Assembly (NCBI RefSeq): GCF_003711515.1
Contig: NW_021167082.1
Coordinates: 109,792 to 173,791 of the forward strand
Reading direction: 5' to 3'
Source: Sodiomyces alkalinus F11
Taxonomy: Eukaryota; Ascomycota; Sordariomycetes; Glomerellales; Plectosphaerellaceae
Length of the DNA: 64,000 bases
In this document: piece after piece, positions 1 through 12,097 of the stretch
Layout: each line of letters opens with the position of its first letter
Position numbering within the stretch: the stretch's first letter is position 1
Translations under genes and position numbers: made by a program
The notes under the pieces: generated by a model
The model's database searches: none
Told to the model about the DNA's origin: nothing
What the model saw: only the letters and a program-made list of their open reading frames with translations

Positions 1-2640
1 TAGAGCTTAGTAGCCAGCTAATACAGTATAAGACATCGGTATAGCTAGTACTTATTAACTCGTAGCTTACTCTTTAGGTAGGCTACCTAGGTATTAGTCT
101 AATCTATAACTAAATACGCGGGGAACTCCTACTTAACTAGGTTATAGGCGCTATCGTGGATTAGGATAGGGTAGTTATCTCTCTGATACCCTTCTTAGCC
201 GTAGTAGTAGTAGCGTGCTAGCGGGGGCTCGCTATTATTCTAGGCACCTCTCTACTATCCTAGGCGGTTATCGTGTTACTAGGTCGGGCGGCTATTATTA
301 CGCCGGTTATTATATCTAGGGCGGGGTCCTCCGTAGTAGATCTCCTCGGTGTATTAGGCGTTATTGGGCTAGGAAGCGGTACCATTAGCCTGATTAGGGG
401 TGGCGAAGTACACTAAAATAGTTATCGTAGGCTAAGGGGCGTGCTTAAGGACGGTATAAAAGGCGTTTTTTAGATTAGATTTCGTGGCGAGGAGGGCTTA
501 GACTTTCTCCGTACCTATCCTTTTAGATAGGGCGAGTACTTAGGCAGTAGTGCCCCTAACGCCTTTAGCTCTATTATAGATAAGAGAAATAGTATACTTT
601 TTAAGGAGGTTAGCGAGCTTATCTATATCCGATTAAGAGGCTATAGACTCCTAGACTATAGTAGGCTGCCTTAAGATCGTGGGCTGGAAAGCGGTATTAT
701 TAGGCTGATTAGACTTAGCTATACCTAGTATAGCGTCCTTATCTATAGGCTTACCCTCTACTTCCTAGATATCCGTAGACTACTCGCGTAGTAGGTCTAA
801 AAGCAGCTTATAGCTCTTAACTATCTTTCTTAAGTCGGTGCCTCGAATCTTAAGCTTATTAGCGATAAATATATAGATATCCCTATATAGAATAGTAAGG
901 ACGATACCGTAGAGCTCGGAGTCCTTAATAAAAGTGCCTTAGACCCGCTCTACCTTAGCCTTCTAGATAGTGATTTACTGTAGTAAGTCCCTGACCTGAC
1001 GAACGCTATTAATCTTATACGTCTTATATTTTACTCGAAGCTAATAAACCTCGTAAGAGAAGTTAAGTTAGTAGTTAGGATCTAGATAAGAGACTTCTTT
1101 AACGATCTTCATAACTAGATTAGACTAATTACCTTTAGCGGTTTAAACCTCTCTAACTAAGCGTTTAATAGCAGGACGAATAACCGTATCCGTGTATAGG
1201 TTAACGTAGGTGATCTTATCGGCTTTACTAAGGCGGTTAAGCTTAGTATAGTTATCGTACTACTAAAAGAATATAGAGAGGGACTTACCACTAAAGCGGG
1301 GAGCTTTAGTAGCGAGGGGATTTAGGGGTGCTCTCGACGTAGTAGTGGCGGGGGGCAGGGCTTTAACGACCTCGGCGATAGTGCTCCCTCGGTCACGGCT
1401 TATCAGGGCTTATTGCAGCTTAATTAGGTCTTTAGTAGTAGTAGGGGAAGCGTTTAAAGCAGGTTAGACAGTAAAGGCAGGCTAGCCAGGGGTAGTATTA
1501 GGGGTAGTTATCGAAATAGTAGCCGGAGCCGTGGCAGATATAGTAGTCGGCCTAGAAGCGGGCGGAGGTAAGGCCGTAGCCCTAATATCGTGGTTCCCCT
1601 AATTAGGGGCAGCAGAAATAGCAGGCGTACGAATAGGGGGAATAGCCGGCGAGGGAGCCTTATCGTCGGAGTCACTAATAACGATAATAGGGGTAGGCTC
1701 GCGATACTAAATCTAAGTATCTATAGTGCTTTAGGTATAAGTATAAGGGGGTAGGCGAATCATAATAATAGGGTTAGGGCGCTTAGGGTATTTAGGGAAA
1801 GGTTCTTCGAACTAATCGTCTAGCGAGAAGATCCTATAGGTGTTCTAGATACTAGCCAGGTTATTATATATATTATCTCGTCTTAAAAAGAGTGATAAGG
1901 TCTTTAACGAGAGGGCGGTCCTAGGTTTTACTCCTTAATACTTATCTTCGGGGTCTAGCTTTTCTAACTTACCTCGAAGGAAGAGGCCCCCCACGATTAG
2001 GAGATTACCTATTAGTAAAAAGACTATACTCACGGATATTAATATTAAAAGCACTACCCGCTAAACCTTACAAAGAAGTATTATAACCTGCTTACGGGGT
2101 CTATAAAGGTCCTTACTAGACTATCGGGTCCTTTTATAAGGTATCGTTATTTCGCTCCTACGCTTGGTATTAGCTTTTTATTAGATCTGCTAGGGTTTAG
2201 TACCCTAATCCGGGTAAGCTGCTCTCGGCGGTCTTATCTTTTCTTTACCATCGTGCGAGGGTCTAGCTTAGTTAGTGGTGGGGGTTATAAGCGCCCTATC
2301 GAGTTTATTCTATATCCAGAATCTAACTCTATCGCGATCTAATCGGTTTCCTCCGCTATAATTACTACCTCTATAGCGACGGGTCTTATAATTAAAAGTG
2401 TTAATAGTTCTTTAACTCTTACCTAAGTAGTTATTTCTTTTCCTGATCTTATTAGGGCTAATCTCCCCTCGGTCTTAAAGCGTTAAATCCTTCCTTAGTC
2501 GTTATCTTTATATTCTTTTTAGGGTTATTAACTAATAGTCCGTTTAGGAGGGCCGGAACCTCCCTTAAGCGCCTTTATTACTCTAATCAGGATTAGAACA
2601 CTTTAGGGACGCCGAATAAATCCGCCTCCAAGCACTATAT
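1..2640 (-). mobile_element. RIP-decayed LTR-retroelement interior (relic, cut by window edge)
   Basis: The stretch has no usable reading frame and is full of TA-rich words such as tag/cta, while CA and TG are scarce and CG is kept. That is the footprint of CpA-directed RIP. Positions about 1300-1760, read on the minus strand, still suggest a Pro/Ala/Thr-rich, acidic low-complexity segment, as in gag-like polyproteins. An LTR-like repeat directly follows at 2641-2997, so on the minus strand the order would be LTR then gag-like interior. No reverse transcriptase or integrase motif was recognised here; the rest may lie beyond position 1. The element family is not assignable. Confidence 0.5.
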
Positions 2641-2997
2641 TATAACTAGATAAAGACTTAGTAGCACTAGATCGTTAAGATAAAGATTAGATAAAGTGGT
2701 TAGTCTAGCGAAACCATAATATATAACTAAAATATAACTAATACCGCTATAACCTTTAGCGAAGAAGTAGATCGGTAGTTATTATTCTGATTAGGGTAAC
2801 GTAAGTTAAACTGGAAAGATACCTTAAATGTAGAATAAGTAATTATAAAAGAGGATAATAATTATATCTTAATCCCTCGATAGGGATATCCCGAGCCTGT
2901 CCTTAATATATATATGGGCAGCGGATCTAGCGGCCTTAAAAGGGGGGTGATATAACTGTCTGCCGAACCACTCTAACGCTGTATCTGCGCGGTTACA
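2641..2997. repeat. LTR-like repeat, copy A (heavily RIP-mutated)
   Basis: This 357-bp stretch matches 47520-47878 along its whole length in the same orientation. Both copies start TATAAC and end near GGTTA, a short inverted terminus as LTRs have. Against the other copy it shows many C-to-T changes in CA context (ccag/ctag, tcaag/ttaag, gacaaag/gataaag) and some G-to-A changes, so it is the more RIP-mutated copy. It is probably the LTR of the relic to its left. Confidence 0.7.
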
Positions 2998-3640
2998 CTA
3001 GTTATATTAAGTAAAGGAATAAGGGTAAATACTCGTAACGTACGTTACGAGCGCGGAAATAGTGGTAGACGGATTAACGAAGGCGCTATACGGCGAGAAA
3101 TTTAAGATATTTAGGTCCTAGGTGGGCGTGATAGATATACGGGAACGGTTATAGCAGAAATAGCTAGAGGAAGTCCGGATAGAATATTTAGAAGACCTAA
3201 AGGACAAATTTAAGGGCGGCTATAGCGAATAGATTATATAGCTAGATTATCTGCCGATTACGAATAGCTTTAATCGCCTAACTAACGTTTAGGGCGATTA
3301 GGGGGTGTGTCGAATAGACTATAGTCTTTTTGGTTATATAATAGGCCGGATTACTAAGAGTATAATCCGGGTAGACGCTTATAGAATCTGCACTATATCA
3401 AATACGGTGGTAGCGTTTCCCTAACGGTCTAAGACAGTTATAATAGTATATAATTGCCTTAATTAATTTTGACCTGTTTTATGACGATTTTGGCTACGCT
3501 TTATCTAACAGGTCCTGCCAGGTTCGAGCTCATGGTCCGACGAGATAGGAATAAAATAATAAGGTACGTACGTACCTACGAGGCTATAATTGATGCTAAA
3601 GGTACCTACGGTACCTAGGTAATAACCTCACATTACAATC
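2998..3640. other. AT-rich relic and transition to unique sequence
   Basis: RIP-like composition continues to about 3470, then base use becomes ordinary. Short palindromic words built from GGTACCTA and TACGTACG occur at about 3560-3625. No gene or RNA is recognised. Confidence 0.4.
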
Positions 3641-4705
3641 GTACCTACTCTCTCGCGTATTACTCATCAATATAATCTGGAACTCTCAAGACCAATCAAT
3701 GATGGTCGAGCCTACCCAAAGAAAAAGCAGGTACGGAGTATTTGTCCACCATCAAGTACTCGGTACCTTTAGTAACGTTTCTATCGCCTCCGTTTTCTCG
3801 CTGGTATTCCTTGTACGTGTACTCCGTATGATCCTCACTGCCTTCAAGGTACTTTGGAGAAGGAGCATCCATAGCTTTGAAAAGTACGGAGTACTCCGTA
3901 TGTACCAGTCCCTCGTACCTGCTCCAGCAGTAGTGCCTAAGATTTGTCCCCACATCTTCAGTCGAGCCTTGGTGGTGCTGTTGCTCCAGCACAACGCGGG
4001 ACCCCGTGCATAGCCCAAGTAACCCTTGCTTCCCTTGCTTGCAGCAAGCCCACACACTCTTTCCCCATCTCCTTCCTGTCTACCTTAGCTACCGCAGCCA
4101 GCCAGCCAGCCTTGCCAGCATCTCGTGCTCCTCGGCTCATCTCCCCAAGCTGCATCAACGGATACTCATTCCCCCTCCCGATCCCATCAACCCCCATCAT
4201 CACACAACAACGTCTCTCTCGAATCAACGTCCTGCCCCGTCAGCCCACCGGCTTTGCTTTGCCCCGCGGAGCAGAGCAAGCTATTGGGAAGACGTCAACA
4301 CACTTCCTCACCAAGGTAGGAGGAGGTAAACGCCCTCGTTCACGGCCGGCGATCCGAGCACGTGGAGGACTTTGAGGCCGGTTTGGGTCTGGGACTCACA
4401 TTACGTTTCGTCACCATTTGTCGCCGAGCTTCATCTCTTTCATCTCGTCCGACTCTCCACTCTCCCTCCCACCGTGTCAGCTTTCCATCCGCGGCGTGAC
4501 TCGCATTCCATCGACCAACCAGCTGCCCAGCTGCCTCCGAGCCAACAACACCCGGAACACAAACACCAAACACGCCTTGCTTTGTCTTCAGCCAGCCACC
4601 GCCGTAGCTTCGGCTCGCCACGATCATTGATCTCCTTACCTGACCGGATTTCGGCTTTTTCCTTCCGGTTTTATTAAAGCTCGCCATCGCCGTCTTTCCC
4701 CAGCA
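3641..4705 (+). promoter_or_regulatory. Upstream region and probable long 5' leader of VAC8
   Basis: No supported coding frame. The part before 4000 carries several copies of the word TACGGAGTA and its complement, including a palindrome at about 3887-3901. From about 4020 to 4700 the strand is C/T-rich, as in long fungal 5' leaders. The overlapping small ORFs here lack family features and are treated as chance. Confidence 0.4.
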
Positions 4706-6945
4706 ATGGGAGTCTGTAATAGCTCGTGCTGCGGAGGTGCGTCCCAACCAGAGCTCTCCGTCACATCTTGCTTGCCTCGGGCATACTTGCTAATTCTTGT
4801 CCGTGATGCAGGTCGCTCCCGTGACGGCCTCTACGAACCTGTACTCGCCGACAGCGAAAGGGAGGCTGTCGCCGACCTTCTGCAATACCTTGAGAATGTG
4901 CGTTCATTCCCAACACGACACATACCCAACCCAAGCTCCTTTCTCTTCCAACGTTTCGCGGCCTCCCCATCCTTTCTCGCCCTACGCTTCTCAGCCCCGT
5001 CACTGACTTCCATCTAGCGAGGGGAGACTGATTTCTTCTCCGGCGAACCACTGCGCGCCCTGAGTACCCTCGTCTTTTCCGAGAACATCGACCTACAACG
5101 CAGTGCCAGTCTCACATTTGCCGAGATCACCGAACGCGGTATGTGGGACAGCCCAACCTGCCGACTAGCATTTGCCTGCTCGCCATGGATCTGCAGTAAA
5201 CTGACGATATCTTCATAGATGTGCGAGAAGTCCACCGGGATACCCTCGAACCGATATTGTTCCTCCTACAGAGCTCCGACATTGAAGTGCAAAGAGCCGC
5301 CAGTGCAGCACTCGGAAACCTGGCTGTCAATAGTTTGTCTCACCGGACAACCCCCCCTCGTTTTTTTTTCTTCTTTTTTTCTTTTGAATAATGGCTAACC
5401 TGAGCGGAAACGACGTAGCCGAGAACAAGGTCCTCATCGTTCAAATGGGCGGTCTCCAGCCATTGATCCGACAAATGCTCTCTCCCAATGTCGAAGTGCA
5501 GTGCAACGCCGTCGGCTGCATCACCAACCTGGCCACACATGAGGAGAATAAAGCAAGGATTGCACAGTCGGGTGCTCTCGGTCCCTTGACGAGACTGGCC
5601 AAGTCGAAGGATATGCGTGTCCAGCGCAATGCTACTGGTGCTTTGCTGAATATGACACACTCGGGTACTGTTCTACTGTTCCAACCGATTCCCTAGTTTA
5701 CCTACCCACGCCCTTTCAACCCTGCTTTTCTGTCCGTGTAGTGAGGAGAGCGCCTGCTAACCGGGCACAGACGAGAACCGAAAACAGCTCGTCAACGCGG
5801 GCGCCATTCCGGTCCTGGTCCAGCTTCTGTCCTCGCCCGATGTCGACGTGCAGTACTACTGCACGACGGCCCTTAGCAACATTGCGGTTGACGCTAACAA
5901 CAGGCGGAAGCTTGCGCAGACCGAGACCAAGCTCGTCGCCTCGCTCGTCGCTCTCATGGATTCATCCTCCCCCAAGGTGCAGTGCCAAGCCGCTCTGGCT
6001 CTCCGAAACCTGGCCTCGGACGAAAAGTATCAGCTCGACATCGTCCGTTCCAACGGCCTGGCGCCCCTGCTCCGTCTGCTGCAGTCGTCCTATCTACCCC
6101 TCATCCTGTCCGCCGTCGCCTGCATCCGCAACATCTCCATCCATCCTATGAACGAATCGCCCATCATCGAAGCCGGCTTCTTGAAGCCTCTGGTGGATCT
6201 TCTCGGCTCCACGGACAACGAAGAAATCCAGTGCCATGCCATTTCCACCCTGCGCAATCTCGCTGCGAGTTCCGACCGCAACAAGGCGCTCGTCCTCGAC
6301 GCCGGCGCCGTGCAGAAGTGCAAGCAGCTGGTTCTCGACGTCCCCGTGACGGTGCAGTCCGAGATGACGGCGGCGATCGCCGTGCTTGCTCTCAGCGACG
6401 AGCTCAAATCGCATCTTCTCAATCTCGGCGTTTTTGAAGTCCTCATTCCTCTCACCGATTCGCCCAGCATCGAGGTTCAGGGCAACAGCGCCGCGGCCCT
6501 GGGCAACCTGTCTTCGAAAGGTTCGTTTGTTTTTCTCCTTTTCTCGTCATGTTTGGGCTTCAATTTACGACATTTGTCCTATGTTTGTACTAACACAAAG
6601 ATCTTATGGCTAGTTGGCGATTACTCGGTCTTCGTACAGGATTGGAAGTCTCCGAACGGTGGCATTCATGGGTACCTGATCAGGTTCCTGAGGAGCGGCG
6701 ACGCGACGTTCCAACATATCGCCATATGGACGCTGCTCCAGCTGCTCGAGTCAGAAGACAAGAGCCTCATCCAACTGATTGGGCAGGCGGAGGACATTGT
6801 CGACCAGATCAAGGCAATTGCGAACCGTCCGGTCGAACCGGACAACGAGTTTGAGGACGACGATGAGGGTGAGGTGGTAAGCCTTGCACAACGGTGCCTA
6901 GAACTCCTGGGACAGGGCACGAGCAAGACGCACATCGAAGGCTGA
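4706..6945 (+). CDS. VAC8: Vacuolar armadillo-repeat protein Vac8
   Basis: Seven exons (4706-4736, 4812-4897, 5018-5138, 5219-5332, 5419-5664, 5771-6520, 6614-6945) join in frame to 559 residues, the usual length for filamentous fungi. The protein starts Met-Gly-Val-Cys and has a Cys-Cys pair within the first ten residues, the N-myristoylation and palmitoylation signal that anchors Vac8 to the vacuole membrane. The body is a run of armadillo repeats, with repeated motifs such as [29 protein letters not shown] and [15 protein letters not shown]. In yeast, Vac8 acts in vacuole inheritance and fusion, nucleus-vacuole junctions and autophagy. The first coding exon is only 31 nt. An acidic stretch precedes the C-terminal helix. 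It is a housekeeping gene outside the biosynthetic cluster. Confidence 0.96.
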
Positions 6946-7769
6946 TGTCTATCTGAGGCCGACTTGTTCCTTCCTTTCCCTTGTCCTCTTCCATCTCTCC
7001 CTCTGTTCTTTTTCTCTCCCTCTCTGTCTCTCTCCTTCTCTCTTCATATTTCCTTTGTATTCGTTTGGTGGAATATCTTTGGGAGGCATATCAGCACGGC
7101 AAAGGCGCCAAAGAGGAGGACGGAAGGAGTTTGTGGAGTACAATTTTCGAGGCACACATACACCAGACTGGCCATGTTGTTATTTTCACTTTTCGGTGTA
7201 GGTCATGCCGCTTGTCGGCGTCCGAGGTGAGCGAGCAGCTGTGGTGGTGATGTTTGAAAGGCTGTGGGGTTCAGACCCGCCATAGAAAAGGGCTCTCCCC
7301 GGTGCCACAGCTGTGTTTTTGCGTGGTAGTGGAACGTGAGAAGTCCGGGGGGGAAGTCCGGGGGGGAAGTCCGGGGTGGGCTGTTCTACTTCTATCATGC
7401 ATTATGACCATGGTTAGGGTCGGCATCTTTTTTCCCATCCCTACAGGGTTTTACTATTTTTCCTTTGGTCGTCATTGATTCCCACTGGCTCACAGAGAAT
7501 GCTGAGCTCTATGCCATTGTAATCAGAACAGAGTGGTGGAGAAGAAGTCACTGGTATTACACTTAGTACTTGTTACAGGTTATGCCGCCGTTTGTCTACC
7601 TACCTAGGTATCGTGGGGGGCCAAAGTGATATGACGGTTGATTCGTAGTGTACATGATATAGTAATACAATATGCAATGACGGCAGCCCTCGGTTTAGTG
7701 GATCTCTCAGAAATGGTAGTCTTTGAGAAGGCCGGTATTGCTGCAGTCGTCTCGTGGGGTTTGCCATCA
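6946..7769. other. Convergent 3' intergenic region between VAC8 and IMP1
   Basis: Holds the two 3' ends. It contains a CT-rich tract after the VAC8 stop and a short G-rich tandem repeat (separate entry). No gene is seen. Confidence 0.5.
7340..7376. repeat. 13-bp tandem repeat, about 2.8 units
   Basis: The unit GAAGTCCGGGGGG is repeated at 7340-7352, 7353-7365 and, shortened, 7366-7376. The units are identical, so the array is young or slippage-prone. Confidence 0.85.
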
Positions 7770-8521
7770 TCAAGATGATAAAGCCACGCTGTCATTCTCC
7801 GAGCTCTTGGAGTCCTCCAAGCCATTGCGAATCCAATGCGCCTCCTGCGGGGGCCAGATTTTAGCTAAAACTTTACCCCTGACGAGAGCGAGGGGAAGGG
7901 GGCCGAAGACTCTAGAATCCCGCGACGATTCGAGGTTGTCGCCTGTTATCCAGCAGTGGCCTTGGGGTACCTGGCGCGGCGGGCGACGCATCCGGTTGTA
8001 AGTAAGTCGAGTTTTAAGCCGAGCTGGCAAAGTAAATAGGGGGGAAGGGGGGGTGAATGTAGAGAGGGGGGACAAGCGGGAAAAGGAACAAGGAAAAATA
8101 TAATAAAATATAAGAAGAAGAAAGAAAAGTAAAAACCCACCTGAATCATAACCTGCGAACCCGTATCCGGGTCGCCATGGAGGACGTAATCGCCCGGCAG
8201 GCCCATGATGCGCTTGACGCCCTGGGCGCGGCGGAAGATGGGAATGTCGTAGAAGACGAGGTCGCCGACGTGGAGGTCGCGGCCGCGGCGGTAGTACTTG
8301 GACACGAGGAGATAGTCGCCGTAGACGGAAAAGGTGGGGAGCATGGAGCTCCCCGCGGCGCCGCCGAAGGAGATGCCGTGCTCCCAGAGGAGGTGGCAGG
8401 CGACGATGGCCTTGAGGGTGCCGAGGGAGACAAAGAGGGGCGCGGAGGCGGTGCCGCGGTGGCGCTGGAAGTAGGTGCGGGCCCACCCGAAAGTGGCGTT
8501 GAAGAGGCGGCCTCGGGCCAT
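7770..8521 (-). CDS. IMP1: Mitochondrial inner membrane protease subunit 1
   Basis: Two exons (8141-8521 and 7770-7970, spliced CAG|GTGGGT...CAG|GTACCC) give 193 residues, the normal size of Imp1. It is a type I signal peptidase-like serine protease of the inner mitochondrial membrane that removes sorting signals from intermembrane-space proteins. The catalytic Ser59 lies in SSMLPTF and the general-base Lys103 in GVKRIMGLPGD. The second exon gives the conserved box VPQGHCWITGDN, including the Gly-Asp-Asn expected in box E. A hydrophobic helix precedes the Ser box. It runs divergently from the mitochondrial IF3 gene, so two mitochondrial genes share one intergenic region. Confidence 0.93.
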
Positions 8522-9007
8522 TTGGTGAGGTTGGGCGCCTTGAGGCGGGTTACATAGTATGTCTTGTTCTCGGTCCGGGGTGGTGGGTGAGGTTTAGGGT
8601 GGTGGTGGTTCAGTTGAGGCGTGGGATGAAAGATGAGAGTGACAAATACGAAGTAATTAATAATGGGTGCGGTACGGTAAGGCAAGGAAGGTACTTACGA
8701 ACAGTACATGGCCGAGTACGGGTACTAAGGTACTGCACTGAGGCCACTTTGGATTAGATAACGCCGAGGAGCTTAGACCAATTCAACTGCACCGGGAGCT
8801 CACATAGCCTTTGAGGCTTGTGATAGGTGGATTCAAAGTCAGCTGTGATCCACTCTCGACTACAAATCTTTTGACTGTCGGCAAATGGTGATGACTTCGT
8901 CGAGACGTCTTTGAGGACGCAATCGAACAGGAAAAGGGAACACTCCGTACATTTTCGCATTTTCGTCCATTATTGGCCGCCGATGGCCAGCATCACGCAG
9001 CGTCATC
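8522..9007. promoter_or_regulatory. Bidirectional promoter region of IMP1 and mitochondrial IF3
   Basis: About 490 bp separate two divergent start codons. The IMP1 side is C/T-rich on its sense strand. No specific factor site can be claimed. Confidence 0.5.
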
Positions 9008-9928
9008 ATGAAACCCTCGCAATGCCTCTTCAACAGCCACGTCGCCCTGTACAGGGTCTTCGTCGCTCCCTTCCAATCCTTCGAGACGACGACTAGGCTA
9101 GGCCTCCCTCGAAGAGGCTTCGTACTCGCCTCGAGTCCATCCTTCCGAAACCATATTGTCAGCCCGTCAGCACCATGGGGGCCCCTTTCAGCTGCCGCCA
9201 CAGTGGGCATGGGCACGCCATTCCGACCCTTCTCTCCGTCCTCCCGCAGCATACACACGACCGTGCCACGTCCCGCGCCACCCCGCGGCAGTGCACAACC
9301 CGACCGACTCCCGATCGACCTCGAAATCCGGGACAGACGAATCATGCTCATGGACGACCGCAACAACGTCACCGGGCCCTTCGCCACGGCGCAGATCCTG
9401 CGGCGGATGGACCACAAGACCGAAATGCTCAAGATGATCACCGCGGCCGCGAAACCCGCGGAGAAGAAACCCGGCAGCGGCAGCAGCAACCCCCCGGGCA
9501 ACACGGGCGAGGAAGGCAAGGACAACAGGAAGCCGGCGGGCCCGCCCATCGCGGTCTGCAAGATCGTCGACCGGGCGGAGGAGAGGCGGCGGGACGCGCA
9601 GCGGGAGAAGGAGCGCAAGGCGAAGGCGAGGCAGGCGGCCAAGTCGAAGCAGAAGGAGGTGGAGGTCGGGTGGGCTATCGCGGCGCATGACCTGGACATC
9701 AAGCTTGGGCGGGCCCGCGGGTTCTTGGAGAAGGGGCACAAGGTGGACCTCGTGGTGGCAAGGAAGAAGGGGGCCCGGGCCGCGGAGAGGGCCGAGATGG
9801 AGGAGTTGGTGAAGAACGTGCGTGAGATGGTGGCGGCCATTCCCGGGGTGAAGGAGCGGAAGGCATCTGAGGGGGAGTTGGGGAAGACGATGCGGTTTTA
9901 TTTCGAGGGGCAGGTCCCTAAGGAGTGA
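9008..9928 (+). CDS. AIM23: Mitochondrial translation initiation factor IF-3 (Aim23-type)
   Basis: A single exon encodes 306 residues. The first ~90 are rich in Arg, Ser and Pro and poor in acidic residues, as expected for a mitochondrial targeting peptide. The IF3 N-domain follows: LPIDLEIRDRRIMLMDD, then a recognition-like helix ending in TAQILRRMD. The linker is long and charged (about residues 145-215, Lys/Arg/Glu-rich). The IF3 C-domain then reads VGWAIAAHDLDIKLGRARGF and LEKGHKVDLVV, matching the conserved strand-helix of IF3. It should bind the mitochondrial small ribosomal subunit and proofread initiation. Fungal mitochondrial IF3 is weakly conserved, so the assignment rests on domain order and the C-domain motif. 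Confidence 0.88.
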   Translation: MKPSQCLFNSHVALYRVFVAPFQSFETTTRLGLPRRGFVLASSPSFRNHIVSPSAPWGPLSAAATVGMGTPFRPFSPSSRSIHTTVPRPAPPRGSAQPDRLPIDLEIRDRRIMLMDDRNNVTGPFATAQILRRMDHKTEMLKMITAAAKPAEKKPGSGSSNPPGNTGEEGKDNRKPAGPPIAVCKIVDRAEERRRDAQREKERKAKARQAAKSKQKEVEVGWAIAAHDLDIKLGRARGFLEKGHKVDLVVARKKGARAAERAEMEELVKNVREMVAAIPGVKERKASEGELGKTMRFYFEGQVPKE

Positions 9929-10918
9929 TTTCTATTGTAGATTCGACGAAAGAAAGATAAGATGGATAGACGGAATGTACTCTACTGTATTATATGTTCA
10001 TCCCCGTTGTTTCTGCACAATTGTTCGTGATCTAGGCCACAGTCGTTTGGGGTATGTGATCGAGTGGCCAGGGCATATCTATTCATTCACTCTTCCGGGT
10101 GTCATTCTCGGCGAGAAGAAAGGATTCAGCCATCTTCCACCATATGGCCCTGGTTAGTAGCTATAGAAGACCTCCAAGATACCTAGTTTTGCGCCGGATT
10201 TGATTGTGCAAGATACGTCGAGACATGTTGGTGTCAGAGAGAGGGAGAAGATACTCGAGAACAACATCGAGAAGGACAACTACAAGTCAAACAAATGAGC
10301 ATTACCTTGTATACAGTGTACGTACGGGAGTCGAGGTGCACATTCTGCACATCTCGGTAGCTAGCAATATGGGGTTGCTGAATACTGACTGTGGTCCGTG
10401 GACTTGGTTGATCCCGTTGACGAAACAGATACACGTACCCTCCGGGGCTACATATACGTGCTTCTTTGATAGACAATGAGACGCTGGGAGTACAACCATA
10501 ACCACGTGCACCTTGTGGACATGATCGTTCTCAGATTTACAAAGCACGTCCCTGAATACAGACGCAAGAGTCGTAGACACCGAGTCCCTAGATTATGGCT
10601 GAGCAATACGATTCTACGAAGCCAGTGAAACCGTGAGCCACACCATGTATGAATTATATGGATGTTGATCACGGGCCACCATCAAGTCTGGTCTTTCCAC
10701 TAGGTGTCTTAGTTGGCTACAGTCAGAAGGTACGCTTGAGGCCGAGGGCCGTTGCCATTACTGATTCATTGTCTCTTACTCTTAGAACTACATAGGCTGC
10801 TAGACGGGAAAGGTATCTCGACAAGCTGGCCAAGGCTAACAACTCTTAGACACCATACTATTACAACAAGAGATCCAAGTCAAAAGTCCATAACCAATTA
10901 GAAGCAGCACCGACTGCC
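9929..10918. other. Intergenic, no gene recognised
   Basis: About 1 kb of ordinary composition. Several ORFs of 60-90 codons overlap on both strands, none with a domain, intron structure or start context that supports it. Confidence 0.5.
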
Positions 10919-12014
10919 TTAAGGAACTGAGGGGGGGGGTGACCGGTACGCCATATCGTCCCGTCGTTGACCAGAACCTGGTCTAAACGAGAAGGTAATT
11001 CCGAGCACGAGAAACCCTCCTAAAAAGATATAGTAGCCCCTGAGAGCCAGAATCGAAAGGCCGATGTTGCGCTTATAAGGGCCAAGGGGCTGCACGCCTT
11101 CAGGAACAGGTTGCTCGTAATCCTGGCCTTGGGTCTCCGTGACTTGTAACCCAGGGGCTCCCACGGTTTTATTCTTCACCGCTGTTGTCGTTAATGTCAC
11201 CGTCGGGCAAAAGACGCGGGCACGGAAGACGCGCACGCCAGGACGCCTATGTCGGATGTGGCGCTGAAGGGGATGTGTTCAATGTTGGAGAGATCGATAT
11301 GTGCGCCCAGGAGTCGTCGTACCTCGGCCATGCGAACCCACTCTTTCAATCTGCTGCTGAATTTCAAGGCGCTCCGGCGGTATGTTTCTTCATCATAGGT
11401 GCGCATGCAGAGTTCGCGCTCGGTCGTTTCGTAGTAGACTTCCTCTCCATCTGAGAAAACGGCCGCCCAGGGCCTGGCCGACCAGGGGAGGTACAGCCCG
11501 TCGATGCGGTCGATCAGCCAGGTTTTGATTGGTATCCCACATACCTCCGCCAGGTAGACGGCGCGAGCCACACGTCCTCGCGGAGAGGGCTCATTCATTA
11601 AACGATACAAATTCAGGGGACAGGAGTTCATCCAATCTGGGTGGTACTCCAAGACGATGTGTTGGGGTATCTGGAGAAACCCGTTCGTTGGGTCATTTGG
11701 GTTCCCTGGCGGTAGAAAAGGAGGGATGGGATGGTCGGTCAAGGTCCAGGAGGTTGCGAAATGCCGGGGGTGACATCCTGTCATGATGGCCAAGTTGGAT
11801 GCATAGGAGGCCACCGCGCGGGTGTCGCCTGATGTAGAAGAGCTCCCCATTGTCGTAGCGGAGCAGCTCGTTCCTGGCCAGGTAGCCCACCAGGTTTCGG
11901 GGCGAGCAGTTGTGTGTAAAGTGTGAATACTGTGCTGGGTGGACAGACCTCGAGGCAATAAAAAGGCTGTCTTGGCTCCTTCTCTCTTTCTTCTCTCGCA
12001 GCTCTAGTCTTCAT
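10919..12014 (-). CDS. Hypothetical protein, possibly with a C-terminal membrane helix
   Basis: Not recognised. The best evidence is a long open minus frame at about 11197-11840, with an ordinary protein-like composition (IVLEYHPDWMNSCPLNLYRL, RVARAVYLAEVCGIPIKTWL). Upstream, another frame reads GYLARNELLRYDNGELFYI, so a short intron or frameshift near 11800-11850 probably joins them. An ATG at 12012-12014 fits a first exon rich in Lys/Glu/Arg. Downstream, another frame (10919-11236) has a hydrophobic segment (ILALRGYYIFLGGFLVLGI) that may be a C-terminal membrane helix after a further intron. Exon borders are not resolved. It could also be a decaying gene. No function is proposed. Confidence 0.4.
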
Positions 12015-12097
12015 GATTGCTCTTCTTCATCGATTCTTCATGTTTGTCTAGGTACGCGTATGCTGGCAGTAGTCGTTTTCGGGCAAAATCTCAGTGC

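Noticed and set aside
3490..3540. Sequence with GGTTCGAG resembling a tRNA T-loop
   Set aside because: No matching acceptor stem or anticodon arm can be folded around it.
3696..4375. Several overlapping frames of 60-143 codons
   Set aside because: They overlap on both strands in the VAC8 upstream region, lack domains, and look like chance frames in C/T-rich leader sequence.
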